DNA of 60,000 nt. Origin: Takakia lepidozioides. Lineage: Eukaryota > Streptophyta > Takakiopsida > Takakiales > Takakiaceae. Location of the stretch: NCBI GenBank assembly GCA_030704615.1, contig CM060732.1, positions 34,207,053 to 34,267,052 on the forward strand, read 5' to 3'. A model generated the notes under the pieces. It worked only from the letters and a program-made list of their open reading frames with translations, made no database searches and had not been told where the DNA came from. The position numbers and the translations under genes are program-made. This document shows positions 20,667 through 31,885 of the stretch, piece after piece; positions within the stretch are counted from its first letter, which is position 1; every line of letters starts with the position of its first letter.

Positions 20667-22814
20667 ATGAATTTCTCTCTTTCTACGTGGAATATCCGTG
20701 GCATTGGTTCTGATCACTTAGCCCCATAAAGGGCCAGAATCAGACGATGGGCCTCCAACCTCATAAACAAATCCTCTCTAATCTTTCTCCAAGAGCATAA
20801 GCTCGACCAAGCCAAAAATTGCATCTCTGGGGACTTCTATGTGGCCTCCTGCCTCCGCATTTTGGAACCCCACGATCGTTGACACTAGAGGTGGCACAAC
20901 AATTTTTATTTTCCCCTCCTTGGGGCCCTCTGTTCTTTCTAATGACATATGGCTTCAGGGTAGGCTTCAGCTTGTCGTTCTGCATATGGGTCCAGCGTTT
21001 GGGAGTGTGGGGGTGTTAAATGTTTATGCTCCCAATAGTGAGGAGGAACGTATAGAGCTGTGGTCTCTTATTAGATAATGCTGCAGCTTGGTGGCATCCA
21101 ACATTGGATTGTGGGTGGGGATTTTAACATGGTAGAGTTTGATAATGATTGCTTCGGTTCTAATGTTCATGGCTTGTCTATTGCTGAAAGAGACTCTTGG
21201 GACTCTCTATGCATGGCGGTGGGTTTGCTGGACGCCACCAACCCAGCTGAGGGAGAGCTGAAATTTACATGGTCTAATAACAGGGAGTCTCCAAATCTCT
21301 CCTTGGCTCGTCTAGATAGAATCTATTGCTCTGAGCACCTGTTAAATTGGACTGTCAGATCCCCTTTGGCCCCAGTGCCTCCTGGTTTTGACCACTCCAT
21401 TGTCAATCTCTCTTTACACACCCCGGGGACAAGAGCAAAGGGTAGGGGTTTCCTTAAGCTCAACCCCTCCCTCCTCAAAGACCCAGAGGTTGTTCTAGAG
21501 CTGCAAAGAGTTTGGTCCCCTGCTGACCTCCCATTCACCTCACCCACTCTCCTCTTTCTATCCAAGTTGCAGAAGTTGAGAGGCATCTGTCAGGATTTGT
21601 CTAGGAAAAAGGCCAAAGACACCTCCAGAAAAGAGAGGGCACTCACAAAATGCCTTCATGTTTGTCAGTACCAACTTCAAGAAGGTAGAGATGACCCTCA
21701 AACCATGATCTCCTACAAAACAGCCAAGAAGAATCTCTCTTTGTTGTTACATTCCAGGGAGCAGTTCATTAGGGTCAAGGCAGGGGTAAATTGGTCGCTG
21801 AAGGGGGGAAAAATGTCTAAATATTTCTTTGCTAAAGCTGCTCAGCGTCATGCTTCTATTTTGATCCCCTCTTTGCGTGATGATGCTGGCATTCCAAGTG
21901 TAGTCCCGAAGAAGATGGCCACCATTGCAGCCGGCTTCTTCAGACAACTCTTTGAAAAAAAAGAGCACACTCCAGAGATATATGAAGCAAGAAATGTTGA
22001 GAAATATACCCTATGCCCTATCTGCTGCAGATAAATCCAAGTTAGCATAACCCTTTACTAAGTCTGAGCTGGGTAAGCAGTAGATGCCCTGGCATCTCTT
22101 AAAAGCCCAGGTCTAGATGGTCTGCCCATTGGGCTTTTCAAACCTTTGTGGGGAACTCTTGGAGATGGCTTTCTGGGTATGGCCAACGACATCCTCCAGA
22201 AGCAGGTGATGCCCTCTCAGATCTCCAAAGGCCTTATCACTCTCATCTACAAAAAGGGGGAGAGGGACAACGTAACCAACTACCGACCTATCACCCTACT
22301 CAACTCTACATACAAGATTATAGCCAAGGCGCTTGCTTTGAGAATCCAACCCTTGTTGCCTCAGATCATCAGAAAAGAGCATACCGGTTTTCTTAAAGAT
22401 CGTATGATCTTGGATAACATCCTGTAGCGGCCCATGAAGCGCTTCACCGGGCAAATCTGGACAATCAGCCTCTTGCTTTCTTGATGTTGGATTTTGAATA
22501 AGCTTTTGACTCTATTGACTAGACCTTCCTCCTCGCTGCTTTGGAAAAAACAGGTTTAGGTGGTCATTTCTTATCTTGGGTAAGGATCCTTCTTCATTCT
22601 GCCTCTAGTAAGGTAATGGTGAATGGAGTCATCTCCCAATCCTTCCCTATCTCTAGGTCGGTGAGACAAGGATGCCCTTTGGCACCTTTCCTCTTTCTCA
22701 TTGCGGCAGATTCTCTTGGGCACTTGTTTGAAGCCAGGCAGGACATTGTGGGCCTTCATTTACCTACCTTCCGACCGGAAATGGTCAAGCTATCAATGTA
22801 CGATGATGATACCT
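20667..22814 (+). mobile_element. LINE, 5' part: endonuclease and start of reverse transcriptase (broken)
   Basis: ATG 20667 opens with FSLSTWNIRGIGS, the start of LINE apurinic-type endonucleases, followed over frameshifts by NVYAPNSEEER, then IVGGDFNMVEFDND, LARLDRIYCS and FDHSIVNLSL. A long linker follows. Reverse transcriptase blocks appear at 22146-22427 (LITLIYKKGERDNVTNYRPI, GFLKDRMILDNIL) and at 22541-22814 (SVRQGCPLAPFLFLIAADSL). The catalytic box reads Y-D-D-D where YADD is usual. At 22814, right after this box, the sequence switches to an LTR. The missing continuation (TSLLLDNSS...) is found inverted at 30701-29478 and then at 35491-36435. It is non-autonomous now because of stops, frameshifts and the insertion. 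Confidence 0.85.
22811..22814 (+). repeat. Target site duplication ACCT, left copy
   Basis: ACCT precedes the LTR start TG at 22815. The same ACCT lies directly outside the opposite LTR end at 30698-30701 (minus strand), and removing one copy rebuilds an open LINE frame across the junction. This marks the Ty3 insertion into the LINE. Confidence 0.75.
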
Positions 22815-23129
22815 TGTCAAGTTATTTTACCACTAGTGTGAAGTTAGCTAGGAAATAGCTAGCTTTTATATATTGACATTTGGGATTGACCCAAGTGTCA
22901 ATCCAGGGGCCAATACATGTTTGGGCACCTGGCATTGTTATCTTCACGGCAAATCGCGGTGGGCTCATCTTTCTCGAGTTGAGCCTCACCGCGTCTAGCT
23001 ATGGCGCCGTAGTGTGGATTCCCCATGGCGTGGGGTGCACTTGGCTCGACTTAATATGAGTGATGTTTTCATGTGCAAGTGTGTGAGTTTGAGAGAGCTT
23101 GTGTGCTTGTATCATTCATTTCTTTATCA
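22815..23129 (+). mobile_element. 5' LTR (left part) of the DNMT-bearing Ty3 element
   Basis: It begins TGTCAAGTTATTTTACCACT and matches the inverted LTR copies at 30.7-31.7 kb up to TCTTTATCA at 23129. The remaining 150 or so bases of those copies, rich in CACTAG, are missing here and other sequence follows. The 5' LTR is therefore truncated or rearranged. No primer binding site complementary to a tRNA end was recognised downstream. Confidence 0.8.
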
Positions 23130-24636
23130 CTCGAGAAAGATGAGCTCGAGTCTGTGATTGCCAGGTTCGAGTTAGTTGTAGCACTTGTGTTTTCAGATCA
23201 TGAGAAGCGGTTCAGCCTAGAGTGCATGGATCCGTGCATGAGCCTATCCAAAGCGGATAGAGTGCAAAGGTGAATAGGTTGCAGGTTTGCCATGGATAGA
23301 GAGGCAGGTAGCCTATGTTGAAGAGCGGCGTTGCATAGCTCAACGCTATGGCAACCAAGTTTGGGCTTCTAAGGTGAAGCGGAGGAGATGCTGGCCACAA
23401 GTAGGCGAACTGGTGGTCGTCTTCTTCAGCTACAGGCCGAGTTAAGGAGCTGCAGAAATGTGGGCTGCGCATGGGAAGCTAGTATGTTGCAGGTTGGAGA
23501 TGATATGATCAGCTCCAGGTATTTCTGCCCGAAACTAGTTGTTGCGGATAGATGAGGAGCAGCCGATGGTGGAGCTGCGAGGGGATGCATCGCAACCCGT
23601 TGGGAGCTTCAACTCCAAGCTCATGAAGAGGTATGAGTGAAGAGAGGGGGCTGGTCCCTCTTGTGTGCAAATCAGTGCACTTGTGAAGCATGTGCTGAGT
23701 TGGAGTTTCAATCTGAAACTCAGCAGTGTAAGGACTCTTGGAGTGGAAAGAGCGGGGCTGGAAGGGCAGCAACGAGGTGCCCTAGAGCCAGGGGATCTGC
23801 ATGAAAAATGCAGATGCACCAAGTTTGTAAATGCGGGTATTTTTATATTCGTTTTTGTGAGCTTCATAAAGAAATGGAGCTTGTTGGGCAGCATATTGCT
23901 TGCTTGTTGAGGTTAGGGTGCATCTGGTGGGTCGTGAGAGCCCAAGAGAGCATGGCAGTAGGTCTGGTGGCTTCGCAGAAGCCATAGCTTGGCGGCAGCA
24001 GGTGCAGGAGCAAACCCTAGCTTGGGGAGAGCTCGGGAACGCGTAGGAACTCGTTGGGAGTTCTAGGGAATGCATGGAATAGTGGCCGTGATGGGCCGTT
24101 GGGGCGGTATCACGAGGTACCATGAGCCCAGGTCGTGATGGTTGACCGTGACCATTGGAAGTCATGGTGCAGACACAACGGGTGGGCACAGTGACCAAAT
24201 CGTGGGGATGGCGGGCTGTAAAGGTTTGTGGGAGTGGTACCACGGGGTATCACTGGGCAGCCCATGGCCAACGAGTGCCTAGGGCGGGTCGTGAGGAGTA
24301 GTGGCGGTTAGAGCCATGGAAGGCTGCGAACAGGAAGAGTGAAAAAAATAAAAAATAAAAAATAAAAATTTCACTCGTTTTGTGGGACCTTGATGGGGAG
24401 GCTGGGCTCTGAAGAACAACGGTTTTGAGCTAGCTGATCCGGCAGAAAAGTCGGAATTGCCTCCCTGTTGCGTTTTAACAAAGGGGATTACTTCCCTACA
24501 GATGCAGGTGCAGGCTATGTTAGGAACCTAGTATTCCAAACCATAAGCCGCATTAGGTTCTCTACCCGGTTACCTTGTGGAGAGGGGGTTAGAGATAGGT
24601 TCATGACCGGTTGAGTGCCAGTTTGTCAACACGGAG
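23130..24636 (+). other. 5' leader of the Ty3 element
   Basis: This is long, G-rich sequence without credible coding potential between the LTR part and Gag. A short A-rich run (AAAATAAAAAATAAAAA) lies near 24,345. It may contain the packaging region; no PBS could be named. Confidence 0.4.
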
Positions 24637-25674
24637 GTGCCACTAGTTGCTGGGGAAAGTGCCTGTACGAGCACTAGCGATACTAGCGGGTATACGAGAC
24701 GAGGTGTGCGGTTTAGGCCACCTTCACCTCCTGTGTCTTCTACGGAAGGTTCTGATTCAGATTGTGAATCAGGAGGACTCACACTGGCAGGGGCAAGTTG
24801 TTTCCTTGCCATTGTTGTGGGACACGATGGAGGAGATGTATAGAGCCACCAAGGGGCCACGAAGGTACTCTGGGGCGGTGGGCAACCATTGAGTTGGATG
24901 ATTTTATCAAAGAGTTTGATAGTTGGTGTGACTTGCAGCAAATGCGCAATCCACAACTGTTTACGCCTTTCATGGCATGGAATGGGCTGTACACCTTGAG
25001 GGCCGCCCATGGATGATTACCATGAGTTTAGATGGGGGCACGATGTTGAGATCGAGGAGTGGAGGATGCACTGGTCACCCGACTATGTCTCCATCACTAG
25101 AGACACTAGAGGCACAAGGGCAGCAGCCACACCAGCAGCAGCAGCTACAACAGTAGCTTCCACGAGCAACTATGGGACTAGTGGTACAACAACTACGACG
25201 TCCACCCAAGCTACTGCTGCACCACCACCAGTGGCGGTGCCTGCCTTCAACCATGTTGTGGAAATCTTCGAAGAGTTGAGAAAGAACTACCAATGGGTGA
25301 GGACAGAGAAGTTGAGGAGCTTGCAAGAGTTCCAGATGAAGCCTACTGAGAGCTTGAGGGAGGCTTTCACTCGCATGAGGCGCTTGATAAATGTAACCCA
25401 AGCAGTTCTGGTACGGGATATTGGACAAGGAGCTGAGGAGAAGGGTGCGGGATGCAACTCTCTTACAAGTGGCCCAACCCACCTTAGCAAATGTGTTTTT
25501 GCTTCAGAGCGGATAAAACTCAACATGGTGGAGGAACGAGTGGTCATGGTGGGATTTGCTAAGGAGGCACCACGAGGTAGTGGTGCTCCTAGCCAACCAC
25601 TACCTCAACGTGCTCAAGGCAACAAGGGGGCTCAGGTGAAGCCCAGGAAAGGGCAGAGAGGACCTCAGATGTAG
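24637..25674 (+). pseudogene. Gag of the DNMT-bearing Ty3 element
   Basis: A Ser-rich N-terminal part (RRGVRFRPPSPPVSSTEGSD) is followed in another frame by ELDDFIKEFDSWCDLQQMRN. Then a continuous frame 25009-25674 has an Ala/Thr-rich linker, VVEIFEELRKNYQWVRTEKL and FQMKPTESLREAFTRMRRLI. These are capsid-type helices of plant Ty3 Gag. At least one frameshift separates the pieces. The end is Gln, Gly, Lys and Arg rich, leading to the zinc knuckle. Confidence 0.65.
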
Positions 25675-25699
25675 GGGTCTCTCCCTTCATTTGCAAGCC

Positions 25700-26270
25700 A
25701 ACAACGGGCGGATGTCGTATGCTGGACATGTGGAGGACCCCATGTCAAGAATGATTACCCAGAGGGAGGCAAATGGTTTGGCACCGGCACAGCCTGCACA
25801 GTTGCAGTGTGGGTATTATGGCAAGTACGGGCATGGAGAGGCCTAGTGCTATGGTTGCATCTTGAGTTGCGCCCAGGCCAGTTCCAAGGGAACAATGGTG
25901 GCCGGGGGTGAGATGGAGCAGCCCAGAGAGGACGAGATGACCAGGCACAAGGTGCAGGCCAATGGCAAGCTCAACATGGCCAAAGACACGGAGGTCAGGG
26001 TGGTGACCAAGGCATGGCCAACCTGCTTCAGCAGCTAGAGCAAAGGCTCGCTGCCATGGCCACAGCTCAGGTGGTACCGGCTCTAAGGTTGGATGGTCCA
26101 GCTCCTGCTCCTGAGGGAGGAGACATGGGAGGCATGGGATTCATGTGCGGGGCAACACTACCACTAGTGAGGGGTGCCACTACCACTACCACTGTGGGTG
26201 GGGTAGCACTACCACTACCACTATGTGCGGGGCAGGACTACCACTAGTGCAAGTGGAGTCAGCTGCGGCA
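25700..26270 (+). pseudogene. Nucleocapsid zinc knuckle region, degraded
   Basis: CWTCGGPHVKND then Tyr shows a CX2CX4HX4C knuckle whose last Cys is changed to Tyr. A second Cys/His-rich stretch follows (LQCGYYGKYGHGEA), then MANLLQQLEQRLAAMATAQV. From about 26,150 to 26,250 there is a CCACTA microsatellite (CCACTACCACTACCACT), the same string that dominates the LTR ends. Confidence 0.55.
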
Positions 26271-26730
26271 ATGACTCGAGGAGCAGCACGAGTTCCTGAG
26301 CTACGGGGTGCGGAGGTGGAGTTGGATCCACAACGTGGGGAGGCAAGCCGTCAGGCCAGGCTTCCTCAATCATTCACATTGGCGGAGTGTCGACCGTCCA
26401 TGGCACCTAGTTCTCGCCTGACTGTTACCAAGGCGGAGGTTACTATGCCATTGGGGAGAGCTACACGGACAACACCATTACCTAGTGTTGCGAAGGCTAT
26501 GGCAGCTAGTGTGCTGCTGGGGGCGGCCATATCTGTGTGCCAGGCTCCATTGTTCTCGGCTACCATGATTGCGACGCCGGGGGTAAGACCAGCTGAGGTG
26601 TTCAGACTGGCAGCTATACTCTATGAGAGTGGGGAGGTTACTTCATCTTCTGTGGAGATAGTGGGAGGTGTAGTGCCGGAAGGATCCTTGGATATGAGGG
26701 TCAAGACTGCCACGGCGGCGCCATGGCAAG

Positions 26731-27428
26731 ATGCAGCTGCCAGCTAGGCCAGCCATTGAACGTGCCATGGTGACACATGGAGTTGTCATGTTAGACAACC
26801 AGGATGACACTTTCTGTTTGAGTGGACCGACAAGCAAGAGGTACCGGCCACTGCGAGTCTTGTTGGACTCGGAAGCTCAGCCATTGATGCTGAGCAGAGC
26901 TTCTATTGCAGGCTTGGGCCTCACAGAGGCGATGTGGAGCCGTGCCCTTTCCAGATACAGACATCTCTGGGAGGATCAAAGCAGGCTCGAGGCATGACAC
27001 ATCATGAGTTGGCTATCAGACTATAGCCGGATCATCCTATAAATGGCTCAGTGATGAGAGCCAAGGCCATTGTGATAGACGCGGTCTCATACAATGTCCT
27101 TGTTGGTGGGGCAGTGTTGTACCCCGTGGGCTTCACCTTGGATTTTTGGGAAGAGTTAGCTTCTACGCCTGGATGGCAATCAGAGGAGGGCCGACATGTG
27201 CAGCTCCCTGTGACGTTCGTAGGAGGAGTTGTGGTTGCCCAACGAGGCAACATGCGACCACTGGCAGCATTCATAGCTGTAGTGACTTGGCCTGGAGAGT
27301 TGTTGGATGAAAACACTCATTCAGAGGATGTGTCACCTCCGGAAGAGCAGGATGACATGTATGGTATGGCGGAGTTGCTTGCCATGGTTGCTCACACTCC
27401 ATTGTGGGGCTCGAGCAAGGATTTGTAG
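26731..27428 (+). pseudogene. Aspartic protease of the DNMT-bearing Ty3 element
   Basis: The protein reads VLLDSEAQPLMLSRASIAGL, the retropepsin active-site block with D-S-G changed to D-S-E. After a frame change it continues VIDAVSYNVLVGGAVLYPVG with FTLDFWEELAS, the conserved second half. The frame 27051-27428 then runs through an acidic linker into the methyltransferase. The Gly-to-Glu change in the active site should abolish activity. Confidence 0.65.
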
Positions 27429-27524
27429 TGGGTTGCTGATCAACGGGTACAACAAGCCTGGGAAGAGGCGTTTGTACCGTCAAGAGAGGAGGAGAGTGCG
27501 GGGATTGCACCAGGTCCACCTCAG

Positions 27525-28230
27525 TTGTCACCATTGGACACCACACCAATCGTGTGGCAGTGTCCAGATGAAGGCATTTTCCTTCTAGATTTGTTTGGCG
27601 GGATTAGCACCGGATTGGCTGTGCTACAGGTAGGTATACGGGTACGACGTTACTTGTATGTGGAGAGGGATGAGATTGCACGACGTGTCTCACTCCGTCA
27701 TGTTGCTTAGTTGGTGCAGTAGTACCCTGAGTTATTGTCGGTGTCTACAGTTCGTGGATATCAGCAGGCCTTGCCAGCCGACATTTCGTTGCCAGGGGTG
27801 CAGGATTTGGAGCGGGTTGGCTCCATTGATCTGGTAGTGGCAGGTTGGCCCTGCCAAGGGCATTCAATAGCCGGGCATGACAATGGATTGCCAGACTCGA
27901 GGTCGGGTCTGTTTTGGGAGATGGTGCGGGTTTTGCGCCACTTACAGCTTCATCAAGCTGTATCTCCAGCATACATCTGGAGAATGTGCCACTGATGGGC
28001 GATTCTCGGGCCAGGGTGATGGCTAGTGTGCATCAAGTTTGGTCGTGGCTTGGGTCAGCAGTGTTGCTAGATGCAGCTACAGTGGGGTCATGGGCTCATT
28101 GTCCACGGCTATGGTGGACTAACTTGATGCCACCCGCACTGCTCAAGCATGCATTTGATGGGGTGCAACGGCCAGCACACCTCATAGTGGATAGCATTTT
28201 GGACACATGGAGGCAGTCTCAGGGTGTGAG
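27525..28230 (+). pseudogene. C5-cytosine DNA methyltransferase domain inside the Ty3 polyprotein
   Basis: Motif I is FLLDLFGGISTGLAVL (27575-27625), the S-adenosylmethionine-binding block. YLYVERDEIARRV follows, as in motif II. Motif IV is WPCQGHSIAGHDNGLPDSRS with the catalytic Cys codon at 27852-27854 intact, followed by GLFWEMVRVL. Motif VI is LENVP (Glu codon 27980-27982), reached by a frameshift near 27,960. A motif VIII-like CPRLWWTN lies near 28,110. Enzymes of this class transfer a methyl group to carbon 5 of cytosine in DNA. TAG codons at 27708-27710 and 27720-27722 interrupt the domain, both where Gln could stand. No target-recognition region or motifs IX and X were securely seen. 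The domain is collinear with and in the frame of the surrounding polyprotein, so it belongs to the element. Confidence 0.85.
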
Positions 28231-28979
28231 ACACGATGACCGTCCGCCTTTTGGCAGTGATCAACAAGGTGGGTCAACCACAAGCAGCACTACCTAACTG
28301 CTCAGCTTCCCATGATCGCATGCTTTCCGGGATAGTGGACCTGGCCTTCTGAGGGATGCTCAGTTGTAGCACTTAGTGGAATCTAATGCCGACGAGCGAG
28401 AGTGGGTTGTGGATTTTTCCACTGGGACCACGGCAGTGCTCTCTCTTTTTGAGGCATCACGTTGTCAGGTGTTGGGGCAAGCGATGGATCTCAATTGCTT
28501 GACCTGGATTATCAACTTGGGCTATGGCAGAGCAACGTAAAGTGCGGAGTGTACTTCCCTTGATGGCCTCTCTGCCTACCGAGACAATACAGGCAGTGAG
28601 TGGGGGCGAGCCGGTGAGGACCACGGGGTGTAGACATCCATGGCACACGTGGGAGGTGCTTGAGGTTTAGAGGGAGTTGGCAGCCAAGGCGGCTGTGATG
28701 GATGAGGTTGGGGATTCTTCTTGGGTTGAGAAGGTCCTTAAGGATGAGATGATGGGGCAGGATGAGGCCTTGTCATTGACTGAGCAGGCATGGAGTACTG
28801 CTCATGAGGTTGCGGCATAGCAACCATGAGACGCGTCTCCTACCTCTAAGTCTGCTAGACTTAAGGTTGCAGTTACGGAGGCCAATTGGGAGCCTGACAT
28901 TGGACCCATTGTCACTGGAGGAGAGAGACGACGTATACGGTGGTTCCTGAGGGCTTACAGGAATTGCTTTGCCTTCAGT
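28231..28979 (+). pseudogene. Linker between methyltransferase and reverse transcriptase
   Basis: Fragmented acidic and Ser-rich frames carry stops. Short stretches such as STGTTAVLSLFEASRCQVLG suggest a former polyprotein linker, possibly the rest of the methyltransferase. No domain was recognised. Confidence 0.35.
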
Positions 28980-29477
28980 TTGAAGGATTTGGGAGCACTG
29001 AAGGGTCAGGAGATTTGTATTGAGTTGGCCACGGACACGCCAATCTTTCGGAGACCCTATAGATACAGTGAGATGGAGAGGTCTTTGATTCAGATGAGGA
29101 CTCAAGATCTCTGGGAGGCTGGTTTGGTGGAGCTATCTGGTGGAGAGTATGCTTCAGCCACGGTGATGCCAGCCAAGAAGGATGTCTATTGCAATTGGAC
29201 GGAGAGACATTTGTGCGGTGACTACCGGCCTGTAAATCGTCAGACCAAGTCCGATAAGTATGCCATGCCCACATCTGAGGAGATCTTTGATGCCATTGGG
29301 CATGCCAAGGTCTTTAGCACTTTGGACTTGCGGTCCGGATATTACCAGTTGCCGATCAAGGAGGCGGACAAGCAGAAGACGACATTCTGGGGGATTAATG
29401 AGCACATGAAGGATTGCCTATATCAGTGGCGGTTCTTACCATTCGGGCTTAAGAACGCTCCTGCAGAGTTCCAGAGA
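28980..29477 (+). pseudogene. Reverse transcriptase, N-terminal half (Ty3 element)
   Basis: A continuous frame shows the Ty3 series: IELATDTPIFRRPYRYSEME, GLVELSGGEYASATVMPAKK, CGDYRPVNRQTKSDKYAMPT, then AKVFSTLDLRSGYYQLPI with the first catalytic Asp, TTFWGI and FLPFGLKNAPAEFQR. It stops being homologous immediately after FQR at 29477, in the middle of the polymerase domain. The continuation is on the other strand from about 35463. Confidence 0.9.
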
Positions 29478-30701
29478 TCAAGCACCCTTATAAGGTACAG
29501 AGATTGCTTGTGCAAATCCGCATAGCCTGTCAGTTGTAGGTTGCCCTCACAGTCTGAAATGAACTGAATTCCAGAGGCTATCTGATCATTCATAGAAAGG
29601 ACCAGCATGACAGTACCACCTCCGTTGGTTGTTGCAGCTGTCCAGGTTGGCAAGGCCTCCTAGTCACCTCCATTTCTCAGCAGGTCAGCACATCTGCAAG
29701 AAGAGAAGGCCATGCAGCTGCTCGTCTGGCCCCTACACTTTGTGTCACTGTGACTGGTGAAAGATAACTGCCATGCTCCCAAGTATTACCAAGATGAGTA
29801 AGACCTTTGTGCTCCCAGAAGGCCCACTTTGGTCTTTGTAGGGACAGTGTTTGCGAGTTGAAAACATTGTTCCAAAATAGAGGTTGTCACCAGGCCTCCG
29901 CAAAGTTTGTTGGTGGTCTTTGAGTAAGCTTATCCCTAAGAGACTGCCAAGCAGCCCATATGGATTGCCATGGGCGGGATCCCAAGTGCACGTTCACATT
30001 TTTCCCTTGAACAATCCAACGAAGTGAATATGTGCACAAGTGGGATGAAGAGGGTTTGGCACCCATCAAGTAAGGCTGGATCAATTTACTCCATGGGCTG
30101 TGACAGTGCGTAATGGCCCTAGGGATCCACTTGGCTAAAAGAGCCTTGATATATGCCGCTGGATCCAAAATTGCAAGCCCCCCCTTCTTTTTGGGCTGGC
30201 ATAGTTGCTCCCAAGAAAGCAGAGCCCGTCTTACCGGAGTTTGCACTGTTGCACCCCAGATAAAATTCCGAATAAGAGCTTTTATCTCTTTCACCGTGGA
30301 GGTTCTTGGGTCCCACACTGCTGCAAAGAACCAACAAGAGGCCAGTAAAACCTGGTTTGCCACCAGTGCCCGTCCAACAATTGAGAGCATGGAGGAGCTC
30401 CAGTGGGCAAGAGATCTTTTCAATATGGAAAGTACGTTCTACATTCTGCTCTGTTGGGAACATTAATTCCAACCTGATGGCCCAGCAGCGTGTGGGATTC
30501 CCCTTCCTGTAGCCATCGGAGGCCAATGTCTCCCCCTCAAGCATCACAGTGAGCAGAGGAAGCTTGACTCTGCAACACTGAGAGAAGTCCCACCGACTTT
30601 CCCCAATTGATTTTCAAGCCAGAGCCAAGACAAAAAATGTGCAGAGCTTGAAGTGCATGATCAATGTTGTCTCGGGATGAATTGTCCAGTAGTAAGGAGG
30701 T
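29478..30701 (-). mobile_element. LINE, middle part, inverted
   Basis: Read on the minus strand from 30701, the protein continues the LINE at 22814: TSLLLDNSSRDNIDHALQAL then GSGLKINWGKSVGLL. After frame changes it shows ANQVLLASCWFFAAVWDPRT and IRNFIWGATVQTPVRRALLS, then WEQLCQPKKKGGLAILDPAA, and PLFWNNVFNSQ. This is the thumb/connection region of a plant LINE reverse transcriptase. It ends abruptly at about 29478 against the Ty3 reverse transcriptase. Direction and break match an inversion of 29478 to about 35480. Confidence 0.8.
30698..30701 (-). repeat. Target site duplication ACCT, right copy (now inverted)
   Basis: On the minus strand the LTR ends CGACA at 30702 and ACCTCC follows. ACCT equals the four bases before the 5' LTR at 22815. 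Confidence 0.7.
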
Positions 30702-31169
30702 TGTCGAGCGCATACATATCGCTACACAACTACATCGTTGTCCAAAACCACACAACACATGTGTACACCAAACACTAGTCTATCACTAGTGCACCACTAG
30801 GCTGCCACTAGACAATCACTACTCACCACTAGTGCAGCCACTAGTCCATCACAATGATAAAGAAATGAATGATACAAGCACACAAGCTCTCTCAAACTCA
30901 TACACTTGCACATGAAAACATCACTCATATTAAGTAGAGCCAAGTGCACCCCACGCCATGGGGAATCCACACTATGGCGCCATAGCTAGACGCGGTGAGG
31001 CTCAACTCGAGAAAGATGAGCCCACCGCGATTTGCCGTGCAGATAACAATGTCAAGTGCCCAAACATGTATTGGCCCCTGGATTGACACTTGGGTCAATC
31101 CCAAATATCAATATAAAAAAGCTAGCAATTTCCTAGCTAACTTCACACTAGTGGTAAAATAACTTGACA
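30702..31169 (-). mobile_element. LTR copy 1 (468 bp, minus strand)
   Basis: The minus strand starts TGTCAAG at 31169 and ends CGACA at 30702. It contains the CTCATCTTTCTCGAG and GGCGCCATAGTGTGGATTC blocks and a terminal part full of CACTAG strings. It is the outermost LTR, abutting the LINE and its ACCT. Two bases separate it from the next LTR. Confidence 0.8.
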
Positions 31170-31171
31170 GT

Positions 31172-31672
31172 TGTCGTGCGCATACATATCGCTACACAAC
31201 TACATCGTTGTCCAAAACCACACAACACATGTGCACACCAAACACCTAGTGCATCACTAGTGCACCACTAGGCTGTCACTAGACAATCATTAGTCACCAC
31301 TAGTCTCCACTAGTGCAGCCACTAGCCACCACTAGTGCAGCCACTAGTTCATCACAATGATAAAGAAATGAATGATACAAGTACACAAGCTCTCTCAAAC
31401 TCACACACTTGCACATGAAAACATCACTCATATTAAGTCGAGCCAAGTGCACCCCACGCCATGGGGAATCCACACTACGGTGCCATAGTTAGACGCGGTG
31501 AGGCTCAACTCGAGAAAGATGAGCCCACCGCGATTTGCCGTGAAGATAACAATGTCAAGTGCCCAAACATGTATTGGCCCCTGGATTGACACTTGGGTCA
31601 ATCCCAAATATCAATATAAAAAAGCTAGCAATTTCCTAGCTAACTTCACACTAGTGGTAAAATAACTTGACA
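31172..31672 (-). mobile_element. LTR copy 2 (501 bp, minus strand), tandem with copy 1
   Basis: It has the same start and end signals as copy 1 and is highly similar. It is longer by about 30 bases in the CACTAG-rich segment. No internal element sequence lies between this LTR and copy 1. Confidence 0.8.
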
Positions 31673-31674
31673 GT

Positions 31675-31885
31675 TGTCGTGCGCATACATATCGCTACAC
31701 AACTACATCGTTGTCCAAAACCACACAACACATGTGCACACCAAACACTAGTCTATCACTAGTCCACCACTAGTGCACCACTAGGCTGCTACTAGACAAC
31801 CACTAGTCACCACTAGTGCAGCCACTAGTCCACCACTAGGTTGCCACTAGCCACCACTAGTGCAGCCACTAGTCCATCACAATCA
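31675..31885 (-). mobile_element. Partial LTR (end portion only), head of the tandem array
   Basis: This is a third copy of the CACTAG-rich LTR end (GTATGCGCACGACA), again two bases away from the start of copy 2. Its own beginning is missing and internal element sequence lies on its other side. Confidence 0.7.

Noticed and set aside
22815-23129. Treating this as a complete 5' LTR with a nearby primer binding site
   Set aside because: Its right part does not match the other LTR copies and no tRNA-complementary site could be seen.
30113-30466. 117-residue plus-strand frame
   Set aside because: Shadow of the inverted LINE reverse transcriptase on the minus strand.
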